Positions 21,686 to 32,068 of a stretch of 64,000 nt of DNA are shown one piece after another. The notes under the pieces are model-generated. The model had not been told where the DNA came from. It saw only the letters and a list, made by a program, of their open reading frames with translations, and made no database searches. Position 1 is the first letter of the stretch, and every line of letters starts with the position of its first letter. The translations under genes and the position numbers were made by a program. This DNA is from Astrocystis sublimbata. Lineage: Eukaryota > Ascomycota > Sordariomycetes > Xylariales > Xylariaceae. The stretch is from the NCBI GenBank assembly GCA_022453515.1, contig JAJNNY010000010.1, positions 124,001 through 188,000 of the forward strand, read 5' to 3'.

Positions 21686-23325
21686 TTATCGCCCGCTGAA
21701 CTTCTCACCTGTAGTACACATCCCACTGATCAACTCGTTAAACCACTGAGTTCTTTCCACAATAGGCGCATCTATTGTGATTTGATGTTAGCAATCGGCC
21801 ACACGTACCGGGTCACAGGTTAATGTTTCGAGGAGAATTAAAAGAGAGGAAATTAGACAAGTCGGGAAATAAACCTCAACGGCAGACGCCCAGGAGAGGA
21901 AGAAAAGGGGAGCAAATGAGTCCAAACTTACGCCCCATGCCATCTACGATGAAACTCTTCCCGGGCTGGATATACTCGATCAACTTCCTCCCGTGCGGGC
22001 ATGATATGACCTTGTCTACCGTCCCGTGGATGATGAGGATCCTCTCGCGCCCGACCTTGTCCGCCATCTCCCGCAGCTGTGCCTCCGACTTGTGGTGCCA
22101 GCCCGCAGCGATGATCTGCAGCAGGAACCCTTGCCGCGTGAATCCGACCTTGTCGACGTTCTTGGCGACCTCCTGCGCCGCGAACCGCGCGTAGTTGCTG
22201 CTGAAGGTCTGGTACGGCCAGCCGTTGGCGGGCGGCGCGCAGCGGGGCGTCGAGGGGGTCGGGACCTCGGCGTCATCTGGGGACGAGAGCCAGTCTGGCG
22301 GGAACACGTTGGCGGCTGTGTAGGCGATGGTGCGATCTAGGCTGGAGTGGGAAGTTAAAGGTCAGTTGGAGCTTCTAGCCTTTGCATCTTTTGAAAAGTC
22401 AAGGGGCGGCATAGTAGATAATGTCGGATTGACTGACCTCTTGGGAAGGAGCATGGTAGCCCGGTTTATCAGATTCTCCGAGAAACTCGCCGTGTTCTCT
22501 ATGGCGGCGGCGGTGCAGATGAGGTTCAGACTGGCGATGCGATGCGGTGCCACACATGCGAGTTCCTGTGCGATCACTTTGGAAGCATCTGGTGTTAGCA
22601 ATTACGAGCCCCTGACAATGGGTTTGTTGGAACTTTTCAAGGCCAGTCGAAGGGAACGACAATGAGCCTAGACATCACTCACTGCCTCCCACTACAGGTT
22701 TTCATCTCGATTAGCATTTTCTACAAAGACCTCATGGTTTTTTTGGACTCTAGGCGGAGTCTTACTGCTAATGCCACATATGTGCAGCTGGCGCTCATCG
22801 GTCCAGGACAAGTGATCTAGGATTTCGATGACATCGGCAGCCATGCTCGAAGTGCTGTACCGCATAAACGGCCTTTCAGAGCGGCCCATTCCTCTGTTAT
22901 CGAGGATAAGCACCGAGTATTTGTCGCCGTGCACATGTCCAAAATGCATAGTTTGCCGTTGCCATGATGCCTTGACGACTCCCAGGCCGTTGACGAACTA
23001 GCAGATTGATATATTATCAGCCACGGTGTACCAATGGTCGAGCTCTCAGTAGGTAGGTAGCAGCACTTACGATGAGCTTCACAGGGCCATCGCCGTGTAC
23101 TTCCCAATGGATTTTAAAGGGGCCGCCTCTCCCAGCCGCCACGGGTGTTTCCCCTTCGCTGTGCGGTTCGAGTCTCCATGTCACTCCTGGATATGCGTCG
23201 GTCTTTGCGACCTCAGCTGCAGTGGGATAAGTGGCCGCGGTCGTCCTGTGCAAGCCTGTCAGTGTTATCTAGTATCATTCGTAGTATGATCCATACATCA
23301 TATCAAAAGATTCAGCCACTGACAT
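21686..23325 (-). CDS. Alpha/beta hydrolase with 9-nt micro-exon, 359 aa
   Basis: Esterase/lipase-like alpha/beta hydrolase; the substrate is unknown. Exons: 23325-23297, 23245-23071, 22997-22766, 22691-22683 (9 nt), 22576-22438, 22341-21932 and 21771-21686; total 1080 nt in frame. The join gives the family order: PFKIHWEVHG, FVNGLGVVKASWQRQ (oxyanion region), LILDNRGMGRS, LHICGISMGGMIAQELA (nucleophile Ser), GWHHKS, ILIIHGTVDKVI (acid) and DGMGHAPI (His). The GG of the elbow comes from the 9-nt exon TGGGAGGCA. All introns are GT-AG. The first exon codes MSVAESFDM. No signal peptide is seen. Confidence 0.85.
22683..22691 (-). other. 9-nt micro-exon encoding the nucleophile-elbow glycines
   Basis: It is flanked by ctgtag and gtgagt on the minus strand. 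It supplies the end of a Met codon, two Gly codons and the first base of the next Met. Because it is a multiple of three, skipping it stays in frame but deletes three residues of GISMGGM. Confidence 0.75.
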
Positions 23326-24193
23326 GTTGTTGAATAATTTCTTGGGTTGAATTGGTTGAATTGCAGTGGCTGTCAATTACGGTGAGTCTAGCGGCTCGAG
23401 AGCTGTATGTGAGCCTGTCTCGCCTGTGAGGGAGGTATTGATGCAAGGTACGGCACGGCACGTCTTGGCGTTGGACATTCAAGCAGTGACGTATTTACCA
23501 AGCTTCACCAATCAGCATCGTTTGAATCGAAGGTAATAGGGGACTCTTGAAACCCAGCTGCGAGATCCATGTAAGTAATTGCGGTTGCCTGGCCCGCTGG
23601 GTAAGCGACCGATTACATAATGACGGCTGGGATCTGAGCAGGCATGGATGGCATTGGGGGAGGTATCTAATTAATTACTGCTCCAAAAATAGCATTTAGT
23701 TGCTTGGGTTGTCTGCGGCGTTCCCTCAACCAAACAGCTAGTCCTGCGAACTTTGATCGTGGAAGCCAACCTTAATCATCACTCGCAACAATAGTTACCG
23801 TCCCTTTTGATTGAGATCAGTTAGGGCGGTGGTTAGGTATGAGATAATCAGGGGAAAAGAGAGGGCAGGTTGTTGGCTCGGCTCGCCATACATCTCTCCT
23901 TTCAGTTCAAGCTAGCCAGTGATTGATTGCTGTCTCCGAAGGGCCTCGGAGCTTTCTAAGATGTGCCTCAAAAGACCGTCGCGAGCCCCGTCTCAAACTC
24001 CGGCAATGTCCGGCCATGCTAGGATTCTTTGCATGATATATAATGGGGGAACAGAACACTATTTGCCTGATAGAGGAGAGAGCAGGCCAACTGAATCTCA
24101 AACAGCCAGATAACTCAATCAGTTCGAATGTACATACCAACGCCATCATCGTCAGCTCAAGCCATAGTTGCAACCGTTGCCGCTCCCTCCACG
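23326..24193. other. Intergenic, divergent promoters
   Basis: This lies between the divergent hydrolase (-) and TMEM205-like (+) starts. No coding frame was recognised. An in-frame upstream ATG for the downstream gene is at 24128. Confidence 0.5.
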
Positions 24194-24892
24194 ATGGACC
24201 CCCGTAGTCTCCTCGCACCTCTTCATCTCCTGTCCTTCTCAACGTTGTTGGGCACGTCACTCTACCAGACCTTCGTTGTGACCAAAATTTGCTATGTCAG
24301 CCTGCCGCGGAGTGCCTTCACCACTCTCCAGAAGCGCCTATTCCCTGTTTACTTCCAGGGCCAGTCCATACTGATACTGCTGACCGCACTCACGATCCCA
24401 CCCCACGGTCCGTTCACGCTGATCGCCAACAAAGCTGCCTGGATCCCATTCGCCGTCGCCGGCGCCACGGCGGCGTTGAATCTGCTGGTGTACGGGCCAC
24501 GGACGAGGCAGATCATGATAGAGAGGATTCACCAAGGTATGCATGCACAGTACATCCCAGCCCAATCACGATGCACCCGAAGTTTCTTGCATCACTAGCA
24601 AATTGCGGGTGACATATGGGGTGGCACTAGTGCTGATCTGATCGTCTTGGTTGGGACAGAGACGCGAGATGGGCGGAAAAGGCCCGTCGTGGCGGCGGAC
24701 AAGAACGACAGCGCCACCGAGACCCCCTCGACCCCCTCGACCCCCAGCGAGCCCAGTGCCGAGATGCAGCGTCTACACCGGTCGTTCTCGCGCAACCACG
24801 CTATGAGCATCCATCTCAATCTCTTGAGTCTTAGTGCGATGCTGTGGTGGGGATGGAGGTTGGCGTCGAGCCTGCACTTGGAGCTGAAGTAG
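24194..24892 (+). CDS. TMEM205-like (DUF4149) membrane protein, 191 aa
   Basis: Small multi-pass membrane protein of unknown function. Exons are 24194-24536 and 24660-24892 (576 nt); the junction reads RIHQ-ETRDGRK. It begins MDPRSLLAPLHLLSFSTLLG, a hydrophobic first segment typical of the family, followed by QKRLFPVYFQGQSILILL, a third segment around IPFAVAGATAALNLLVYG and a last one near the C-terminus (LNLLSLSAMLWWGWRLASS). A Thr/Pro/Ser-rich loop with repeated TPS lies between segments 3 and 4. An in-frame ATG at 24128 would add 22 residues with no family resemblance, so 24194 is preferred. Confidence 0.8.
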
Positions 24893-25901
24893 GCCTAGTC
24901 CTCCACGGCTAAGACATCGGCCGGAATGGTATACCGAAGCTGAGATACCTGCCCAAAGAGGCTCAGGGACGACCCTCCTTCTGCCAATTGCGGGCTGGAA
25001 GTCGTTAGTTTTGGATCTCTATGGACATCATCCGTCAAGCGCATGCATACATACGTGAGGGATATGTGCCGTGTCACGATGTGTTTGTTGTGTAAAAGGT
25101 CCGTCCAGAAACCCCTCGATACCTGATGAGGCCTTCCTGCGGCAAATTCCATGTCCACAGTCTCTACGTAATCTACATATTATGTACTTACAAGACCACC
25201 TCAATAGACCAATACCTCTTTTGTTACACACTACCTAAATATAGTAGGCCCAGGACGGGGCGGCCCAAAGCTTCCTCTAGTTTACCAATGTCAATAGTCA
25301 GATTGCTGTGTGATACTTCACTAAGACTCGCGGCGTGATAGAGCGTCCAATACGGCCAACCTCATCCAGGCACCAGAGACAAGGCTTGGTCGGACCGGAA
25401 GCTATTAGCGAGCGATTCGCGAACGCGTTACTGTTTTGCTGGACCATCGGCCAACCAAGCCGAGCTGGATGTGCCCTCCTGCTCGTCATTTGCCAACCGG
25501 GCAAATCTAGATTCTCATCCGAGCCGCGCCATGTACACACGTCGCTCACACTACGCTCTCTAGCGCGGCCGAGAAGCGATCGTAGGCAGGAATCCAGCGC
25601 CGTGGAACTAGTGACGCAGGAGCAGCCCACCCCGTATTGGAGAAACAGACACAAGTTGAGCCGTCCATTCACGTCCACGGCTAGTCGTCTTAGCAAGGTA
25701 CTGTAATTCACATATTACACAAGATGAGGATACCGGTGAGTGAGCGTGCATGTATATCTTCTCGATGTGTCTTCCTCCCCCTTCTCATCTGGTCTTGTCC
25801 CAGCTCAATCGCATTCGCTCTCTTCATCACTTTATCTCTCGCGTGACCGTTACCATCTTCACCAGCAGCAACTATCATAGTCTGCCATCGACGTCATCAC
25901 C
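24893..25901. other. Intergenic, no gene seen
   Basis: A 137-codon frame at 25298-25711 (-) has no recognisable motifs. The last 150 bases before 25902 are pyrimidine-rich, as in fungal promoters and leaders. Confidence 0.45.
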
Positions 25902-26462
25902 ATGGAGCCAAACACCAAGATATGGTTGGTGAACCTCAACGAGGGCCATAGCATGATCGAAACGGCTTTCTCAGGTATCTGGACCGAGACACTCCTCGCC
26001 ACCGCCTCACACACGAACGGCCGTGATCAGCACTACGCACTCCTCCAGAGTTCTGACGAGCCTGATCTCTTAGCCCTGGTATTGGGCAACTGCGTCATCG
26101 ACCCGAGTGTCGAGGCGCAAAAGTCTGGCGAGCAGTCGATATCACGGCTCATGGAGTTCGTCACCCACAAAGAGCTCTTCCATCTGAATATAGATATCGA
26201 CGAGTTTCCTTTGGATCCCTGCAACATCACCATGTCGTTTTCACAGTCACGGCCCACGGATACAGATTCTCTGCCTGGGAAGGGGGAATGGGCCGTTTCT
26301 ACATCGTGGCTGCGGGACGATGCTGACGCGGGCAAGCCGGAGAAGAAATCCTGGATTCACATAGCACCCTCTGAACACGCAACGCAGCTGAGCCAGATTG
26401 GCAACATCATGAATTTCGAGAAGATCCTAGAATCAACTATTGCTTGCCAGACTGCCGAGTAA
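25902..26462 (+). CDS. Hypothetical protein, 186 aa
   Basis: I do not recognise this with confidence. It is a single ATG-started frame in a good context (caccATGG) with no signal peptide or membrane segment. It starts MEPNTKIWLVNLNEGHSM and has two short segments (HYALLQSSDEPDLLALVLG and KELFHLNIDIDEFPL) that faintly resemble antibiotic-biosynthesis-monooxygenase-like alpha+beta barrel proteins. That resemblance is weak and only a suggestion. The following 700 bases have no continuation. Confidence 0.6.
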   Translation: MEPNTKIWLVNLNEGHSMIETAFSGIWTETLLATASHTNGRDQHYALLQSSDEPDLLALVLGNCVIDPSVEAQKSGEQSISRLMEFVTHKELFHLNIDIDEFPLDPCNITMSFSQSRPTDTDSLPGKGEWAVSTSWLRDDADAGKPEKKSWIHIAPSEHATQLSQIGNIMNFEKILESTIACQTAE

Positions 26463-27309
26463 TGGCAACAAAATTTGTCGATGTCCGGTTGCCCGCACCC
26501 CAAGCGGCCACTCGCGCGGCATGCCATCAACTACCACAGCTCCTTCATGGACGACTGCTCCATGACCCCTGAGTTCCCGAATACGGACTACCTTACTTTC
26601 CCAACTTGGCCGCCATTGTGATCCGAATCAACAACACTGGCTTCTCCTTCTATGATCGAATGGATACCGACTTCTTCATCGTCATAAAAGAATATCACCA
26701 CATGGAGTTGGCGTAGAATTCTTTAGGCTATGGGTTCGTTGATTCTAGGAACAAGGACACTTGCTAGCTAGATATATCAAGGGAGGATAGCGATGGAGAT
26801 TTTGAGACACGCGGACAGGATAATTAGTGTCCAATTTTGAAAGGAAAAGGGAGGCTGTCCGCGATTCGTATTATACAGGTGGCTTATGCGCGCATCGCAT
26901 GGCTAACCACTTACAGCATTAGTTAGGCGTCTGATATTAAGGAATACCCCAAAAAGCATATCCATATCAATCAAATTCACATCACATCATGAATCAATCA
27001 TATTGCACTTCTCGTGACAAATGACAAAGAAAAAGCAATCATGCGTACGGAATCAACGTCGCGCAAGCACACACACACAGAGAGACACGGACAAAACATC
27101 GCACGACAATTTTGCCTACTTAATCTGGTTGATTGCTCTATCCATTCGTGTCGCTCTAAAAAAAGGGTTTGGTGACAAAAAATATGCTTAGCTACAAGAA
27201 CTAGATTCTATCGGTTTTGAAAACAAGGCGCTCTCATGACAACTTAATCAACTCCAACAATGCAAAAACCCCGGCGCCTGTGGGATAGCTAAACGTCATA
27301 GTGAGACGC
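26463..27309. other. Intergenic, no gene seen
   Basis: It contains AT-richer sequence with a short (ca)n run near 27069. It lies between the 3' ends of two convergent genes and has no supported feature. Confidence 0.5.
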
Positions 27310-28343
27310 TTAAGCAGTGAACTCGGTGGAGCGCTTGTTGTTACGGCCGAAACCGCCGAAGTTGTTGCCGAAGCCACCGCCGAAGCCACCTCCGTTGCGG
27401 AAGCCACCGTTGCCGCCGTTGTTGCCACCGTTGTTGTTGTTGCCATTGTTACCGTTGTTGAAGCCACCGTTGTTTCCATTGTTACCGTTGTTTCCGTTGT
27501 TGAAACCACCGTTGTTGTTGTTTCCGTTATTGTTGTTGTTGTTACCTCCGTCGGTCTGCTGAACAGAGAAGCAGCCACCGAAGGGACCGGCTAGGGCGTT
27601 GTTGCGGCAACGAACCGTGCAGACGTTACCAGCAGAAGCTAAAATCAATCAGTCAGAAACATGGTCCCATAAAGCGTTGGGGGGCGAAAAGGACTTACAG
27701 CCACTGCACTGGAGGTTATCGGGCATCTTAACATTGATGGTGAAGGCCTCCTCCTTGTTCTGGCTGAGACCGTTGGCACCAGGTACGTTGTTGGATACCT
27801 CGACGTTGGGAAATGTGACATCTCCGTTCTCGCCCGAAGCGATGACATCGCAGAAGTAAGGGCCAGCACCGTCAGCGTTGACCTGGTCTGCTACTTGTTA
27901 GTCTGAAGTCCATCATGTCTTGATTGTTTTCGGCGTAGTTATACTTACGGATTGTCACAGCCACGGTGGAACCCTTCGTTACCTGTGTAACGGCGTTGTT
28001 GTTCAGGGCCTCCTCCTGGTTCTCGCTGACGTCGATGATACCATCGATCTCGTTGCGGCCACACACACCGACGGTGCCGGCGGCGATCTCAGCATCACGG
28101 ATGATGGTGGTGTCCTGTTGGCACGGGCTGATGGAAGTGCAGTTTCTGGGCAGGTCGTCGTTGACTGCAAGAATTATTTAGCACTTGTACTGCCGGACTT
28201 CAATACTGAAAAAACATTTTCCTCTTACCCTTGAATCCAACACTGGAAGGAGAGCCGTTGGTGCCCTGGGCGTCCTCAATGACGCCGTGAGCCTGGGCCA
28301 CAGCCAACAGGGCGGCAAAGGAGAGGATCGACTTGGTGTACAT
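27310..28343 (-). CDS. Secreted Egh16/MAS3 (Gas1)-like protein with Asn/Gly-rich tail, 282 aa
   Basis: Extracellular protein of the Egh16/MAS3 (DUF3129) family, whose members are induced in appressoria or surface-associated in several pathogenic and insect-associated fungi. Exons are 28343-28229, 28164-27949, 27887-27699 and 27638-27310, total 849 nt. A signal peptide is clear (MYTKSILSFAALLAVAQAHG). The domain follows with conserved Cys and motifs NGSPSSVGF, SPCQQDTTIIRDAEI, GVCGRNEIDG, HQVNADGAGPYFCDV and CTVRCRNNALAGPFGGCFSVQQ. After the last Cys comes a low-complexity tail of Asn and Gly with GGFNNG units, ending in Arg/Lys. The third exon's acceptor is chosen to give the family HQVNADGAGPY; two nearby AGs are possible alternatives. 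Confidence 0.88.
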
Positions 28344-30050
28344 TTTGTCTGTTGATTATATAGCACCAGGCTAGATGAATAAAAAGTGATATTTGCAAAG
28401 GCAAGGGCTAACGAACTGACACGAATGGAATAGGCAACAGATCCCCAGGATCAACAGAAAAGTGTAACGGGCGTTGAAGTGTACAAAGAATGTAAGACGC
28501 TGGAAACGAATAGACTCTAAAGGTAAGGATGTGTCGTGCGATGCACATGTCTTATATCACCGCGATCGAGCATCAGTCTGTCTATATGGCGCTTGTGGGG
28601 CCGCATGTTTACAGTCTATATTATGGCAACTGTAGTCGACACAGGGAAGGGATGTTTGCTGGATCCGCATGAGAGCCTCTCTAACGAACTTCGTGTCATG
28701 GCGGTGGGTTCTGCGAAGTCTAACAGACAACTCTCCTTTCGTCCCACTACCCTGTATTCGTCGGTAAAGATATGGTACTAGGAGCACTTATCTCGGTTAT
28801 GGTCACGATTGGACGGAAAATGTCAGCGCTGTGTTCACCGTACCCGTGCCCAAGCCTCACGGCAGATGGTGGCAGCCAGGGCTTGACCAGGGCCTGGCTG
28901 TCATGTTCATTAGAGCTGCTGGGCGTCTGCTAGGTATAAAGTGAACACGGAGTAAGTTGCGGACCTTGGGCGACATCACAATTGGTTCGTTTCGACCTGG
29001 TGGGTTGGAAACCAGGGAATTGTGAATCAAGCCAAGAGAGCGGGTGGGTAAAGATAGTTGGCATCCACCCCTTTTGTTTCATTGATGAGAGAATGCAGGA
29101 CACCAAGAGCTGCGCCAGAGCAAGTGAAGGCGAGGGTTAGGCTAGGCAATTATAGGGCTGAACGTCTCTCGAGTTTCTGTTGGCATGGTGAGACGATGTC
29201 ATCTAAGCGGCTTAGCCGACGCAAAACACTGCAAACCCGATGATGCTCCTGGGATTTTGGAGCAATCGAACTGAATCTCGAGGCGCCTTGAGTCGGCGGT
29301 TCCAGCTGGGCCTGAGCAGAAATGCGACACTCTATTTTGTAATCTCGCTACTTCATAAGTGGTGAATGTCTATTATAGTATACCGCAGTATTGGTCTATG
29401 ATGGATGCTGGGTTAACAGCGATTTGCGATGAACAAGACAAGCAAGTTGCAGGAGCTCTGACCAACAAATAGGAATTTGATGTTCGACATGATCCAAGAG
29501 ATCCTCATGATTAACTCGCGATCTTCAACGCCAGCAGCGCCACGCGGTAATGGTTCTCTGTGTTCAGGGCGCGCCAGTGTTCTGGTCGTGTTCTGCAGGT
29601 GCTGTAGGCGCCTGTGCCTGGATTGTGGGGACGTCCAGGGCATCGCTTAGAAGCGCTATGCCTGTTCTGAGCCCCCCTGTCCAACCCAGAAACTCGCTAC
29701 CTGTTTCACCACAGTGTTGACTTTACAACATACGATGTAATCTGCCCATACCTTTGACCCTATGGATCACCAACCAGGTCGTCATCGTTTCAAGCCGGCC
29801 TAGGCTTTCCTATTCGGGACTGTTTCGCGCAAAATGATTCGACGCAAAACCGCGATGGCTAGCAAGTTTTGCCGCGGTGGAGCACGACGGTTGGCATTGT
29901 TGAATTACCGTATACAGCCCTGTAGCCGCCGTCATTCCCAAGGGTGCCAGCGCACCTGCTCATTACTCGCAGCCTGCAGGTGCAGAGATGCAGAATGGCA
30001 GATTTATGCGCCTTGATGCCTTCTCGTCAAATGCGAAGCGTGCCCACTCA
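28344..30050. other. Intergenic, no gene seen
   Basis: The first 200 bases upstream of the secreted-protein gene should hold its promoter. No other coding signal or RNA was recognised in the 1.7 kb. Confidence 0.5.
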
Positions 30051-32068
30051 TTACGAAGCGTTCAGGGGCTTTTGACCAGACCAGAAATGCATCACTCCGC
30101 TGGGGTAAAGCTTGATCAGTATGCGCCTCATATAAGGACTCTTGAACAGCGACAGTTGTTTTGCCAACAAAGAGAAAACAAGAAAACGGCTGAATGACTT
30201 ACTAGGCATGAACATTCGGGTCTCTCATTGCTTCGCGGCATAGCGCGAAGAAGCCCTCAATCTCATCGGGCTGATATCCCAGCAGTGGTAACTGTATATT
30301 GCCCACTGCGTCACTGTTGTCAGCGAAGGCTGGCGAATGGTTTCATGTTCCCGAGGCGCAGACGTTCGGGCGAGAGGAATATACTGACTAGCTGGGAAAA
30401 ATTGTTCTGCGGCTGTTCGGTAGTACAGTCCTATGAGCCTCATCGTCCTATATTCATTCCATCAGCTTCCGCGCATGAGAAGAACAACCCAAGTGTGGTT
30501 AGATCGAGGCCATTGGCAAGGGTGAATCTTCATCGGCACATGAAACAACAACCGCACATCACATACTTATCTCTAGGCCATGTACCATAAGGAAGTTTGA
30601 CAGCGTGGTGCTGTATATTTACGAATCCGCTTTCGGCCAAGTACTGCGCACCGAATGCAGCCGCATGCGATTTTGTACCCAGCTTGCCAAAAGCTTCCAC
30701 CATAAGGTTGGTGAAGACGAGAACTGGCCAATCTGGTGGCATAGTACCGTCATCGCAATGGACGTTGCCATCGACATCCTGAAGTTCTACCCACGCGCCC
30801 TGTATGAAACGGGGTATTAGAGGAAGTTGTTTGACAAGCGTGAGGCTTTTCTAAGCGATTTTGCGAGTAGGTATGTGCCAATGCGGCGGTGGAAAGTTCA
30901 GTGCCAATCCAAGAAGGATGAGACGTGAATATGCGTACCGGCTTCATATTTCTGGCAGGACGTCTAAAGTCAGTAATCATTGACAGCTCTCGAGGGCAAG
31001 GATGGTATTTACTCATAAGCGTTTTTCAGGAGTTGGACTGGGTCTCTGCAGAAGAGATTCTGGTTAGCATTCGAGCCCTTGGGCATCCACATCTGAGCCT
31101 CGGGTGCAATACCTTAGGATGGGAATCATATTCCGCAAATGCACGAAGTCCCAGTCCCGGCCATTCTCCCAGGTGTCTTCGACCTGCAATCCACGATCAG
31201 CGCCAGTACAATTTTACGCAATTGCCCGGGAACTCCGTGCGATAGCAAGCGGGCGGCTACTTTGCTCACATCGTCTATGATAAACTTGCAATTGGAAGGT
31301 ATCCCTGAATCGCCAGAGACCTGTTAGCTCGTTTCCAATGGATGCATTGCGCCGCTAAAAGGTGCGACAGCCTGCATGTTGAAATTTGCCTTGCTTTTGT
31401 TTCCGAGTTGGGAGCAATTGGCTCCTGGGATTAGGTACTTACAGGGCGGTTGTATGGGGCTCAGATCTAACATGGTATATCAGCAACGTGCTGTGTAATA
31501 CACGGAGGACGTCTGCCCAAGTGACTAACGTACCTACACCAAGAACCTCAGCTGACGGGAACATGTCAGCCATCTCAATAGCCCATATCCCGGTGCCGGT
31601 GCCGAGATCGAGGATCTTGGTGGGATGATGCGGGATAGGCGCGAAGAATCTCCGTCCATCGGTTGCCTCGAGCATCATGGCGTGCAGCATGTCCTCTCTG
31701 TTCTGCTCGTGCTCGTCGTTGGGAATGGGATAGCGACCGTGTCTAGCATCGTCCATATCAGTCCCACGCCCATGGTAGAAGTGGTTGGAGGCGACATGTC
31801 GGATCTGTGTCTTGTGGTATGGCAGTGAGTGTTACCTGAATTTGTGGTAACGTCTTCCATTCTGGTAATTGTGCTGATAGATGTTGGAGCTGACGCTGGA
31901 AGTGGAATCGGCCATGGACTCATCGTCATAATCGCTCGGGGTGAATTCGCCCTCCTCGTCGGTGCCGCCGGCTTCGATGAGCGCATCGTACTCGTCCTGG
32001 TCAAGATGAGGATCGACGGGAGAACTGCCGTCCGCCTTGCGGTGCGTGACCAGGTCGTTGATGTCCAT
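30051..32068 (-). CDS. LaeA-like SAM-dependent methyltransferase, 357 aa, 11 exons
   Basis: Class I methyltransferase of the LaeA-like group widely expanded in filamentous fungi; relatives regulate or modify secondary metabolism. Exons: 32068-31836, 31742-31534, 31466-31443, 31304-31270, 31183-31113, 31045-31013, 30963-30939, 30799-30567, 30447-30389, 30305-30203 and 30099-30051; total 1074 nt. Readable motifs: RRYHKFRHGRYPIPNDEHEQ, motif I KILDLGTGTGIWAIEMAD, DLSPIQPPWIPSNC, DDVEDTWENGRDWDFVHLRN, KNAYE, KPGAWVELQDVDG and a C-terminal FWSGQKPL. The N-terminus is acidic and disordered. The ATG at 32068 has a better context than the in-frame one at 32089. The high intron count is unusual for this window. 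Confidence 0.85.

Noticed and set aside
22567..22590. Hydrolase elbow reading GISNASKV from the first visible acceptor
   Set aside because: It lacks GxSxG; the micro-exon model with the later acceptor restores GISMGGM and closes the frame.
25298..25711. 137-codon minus-strand frame
   Set aside because: It overlaps a competing plus-strand frame of similar length and neither shows a motif; treated as chance.
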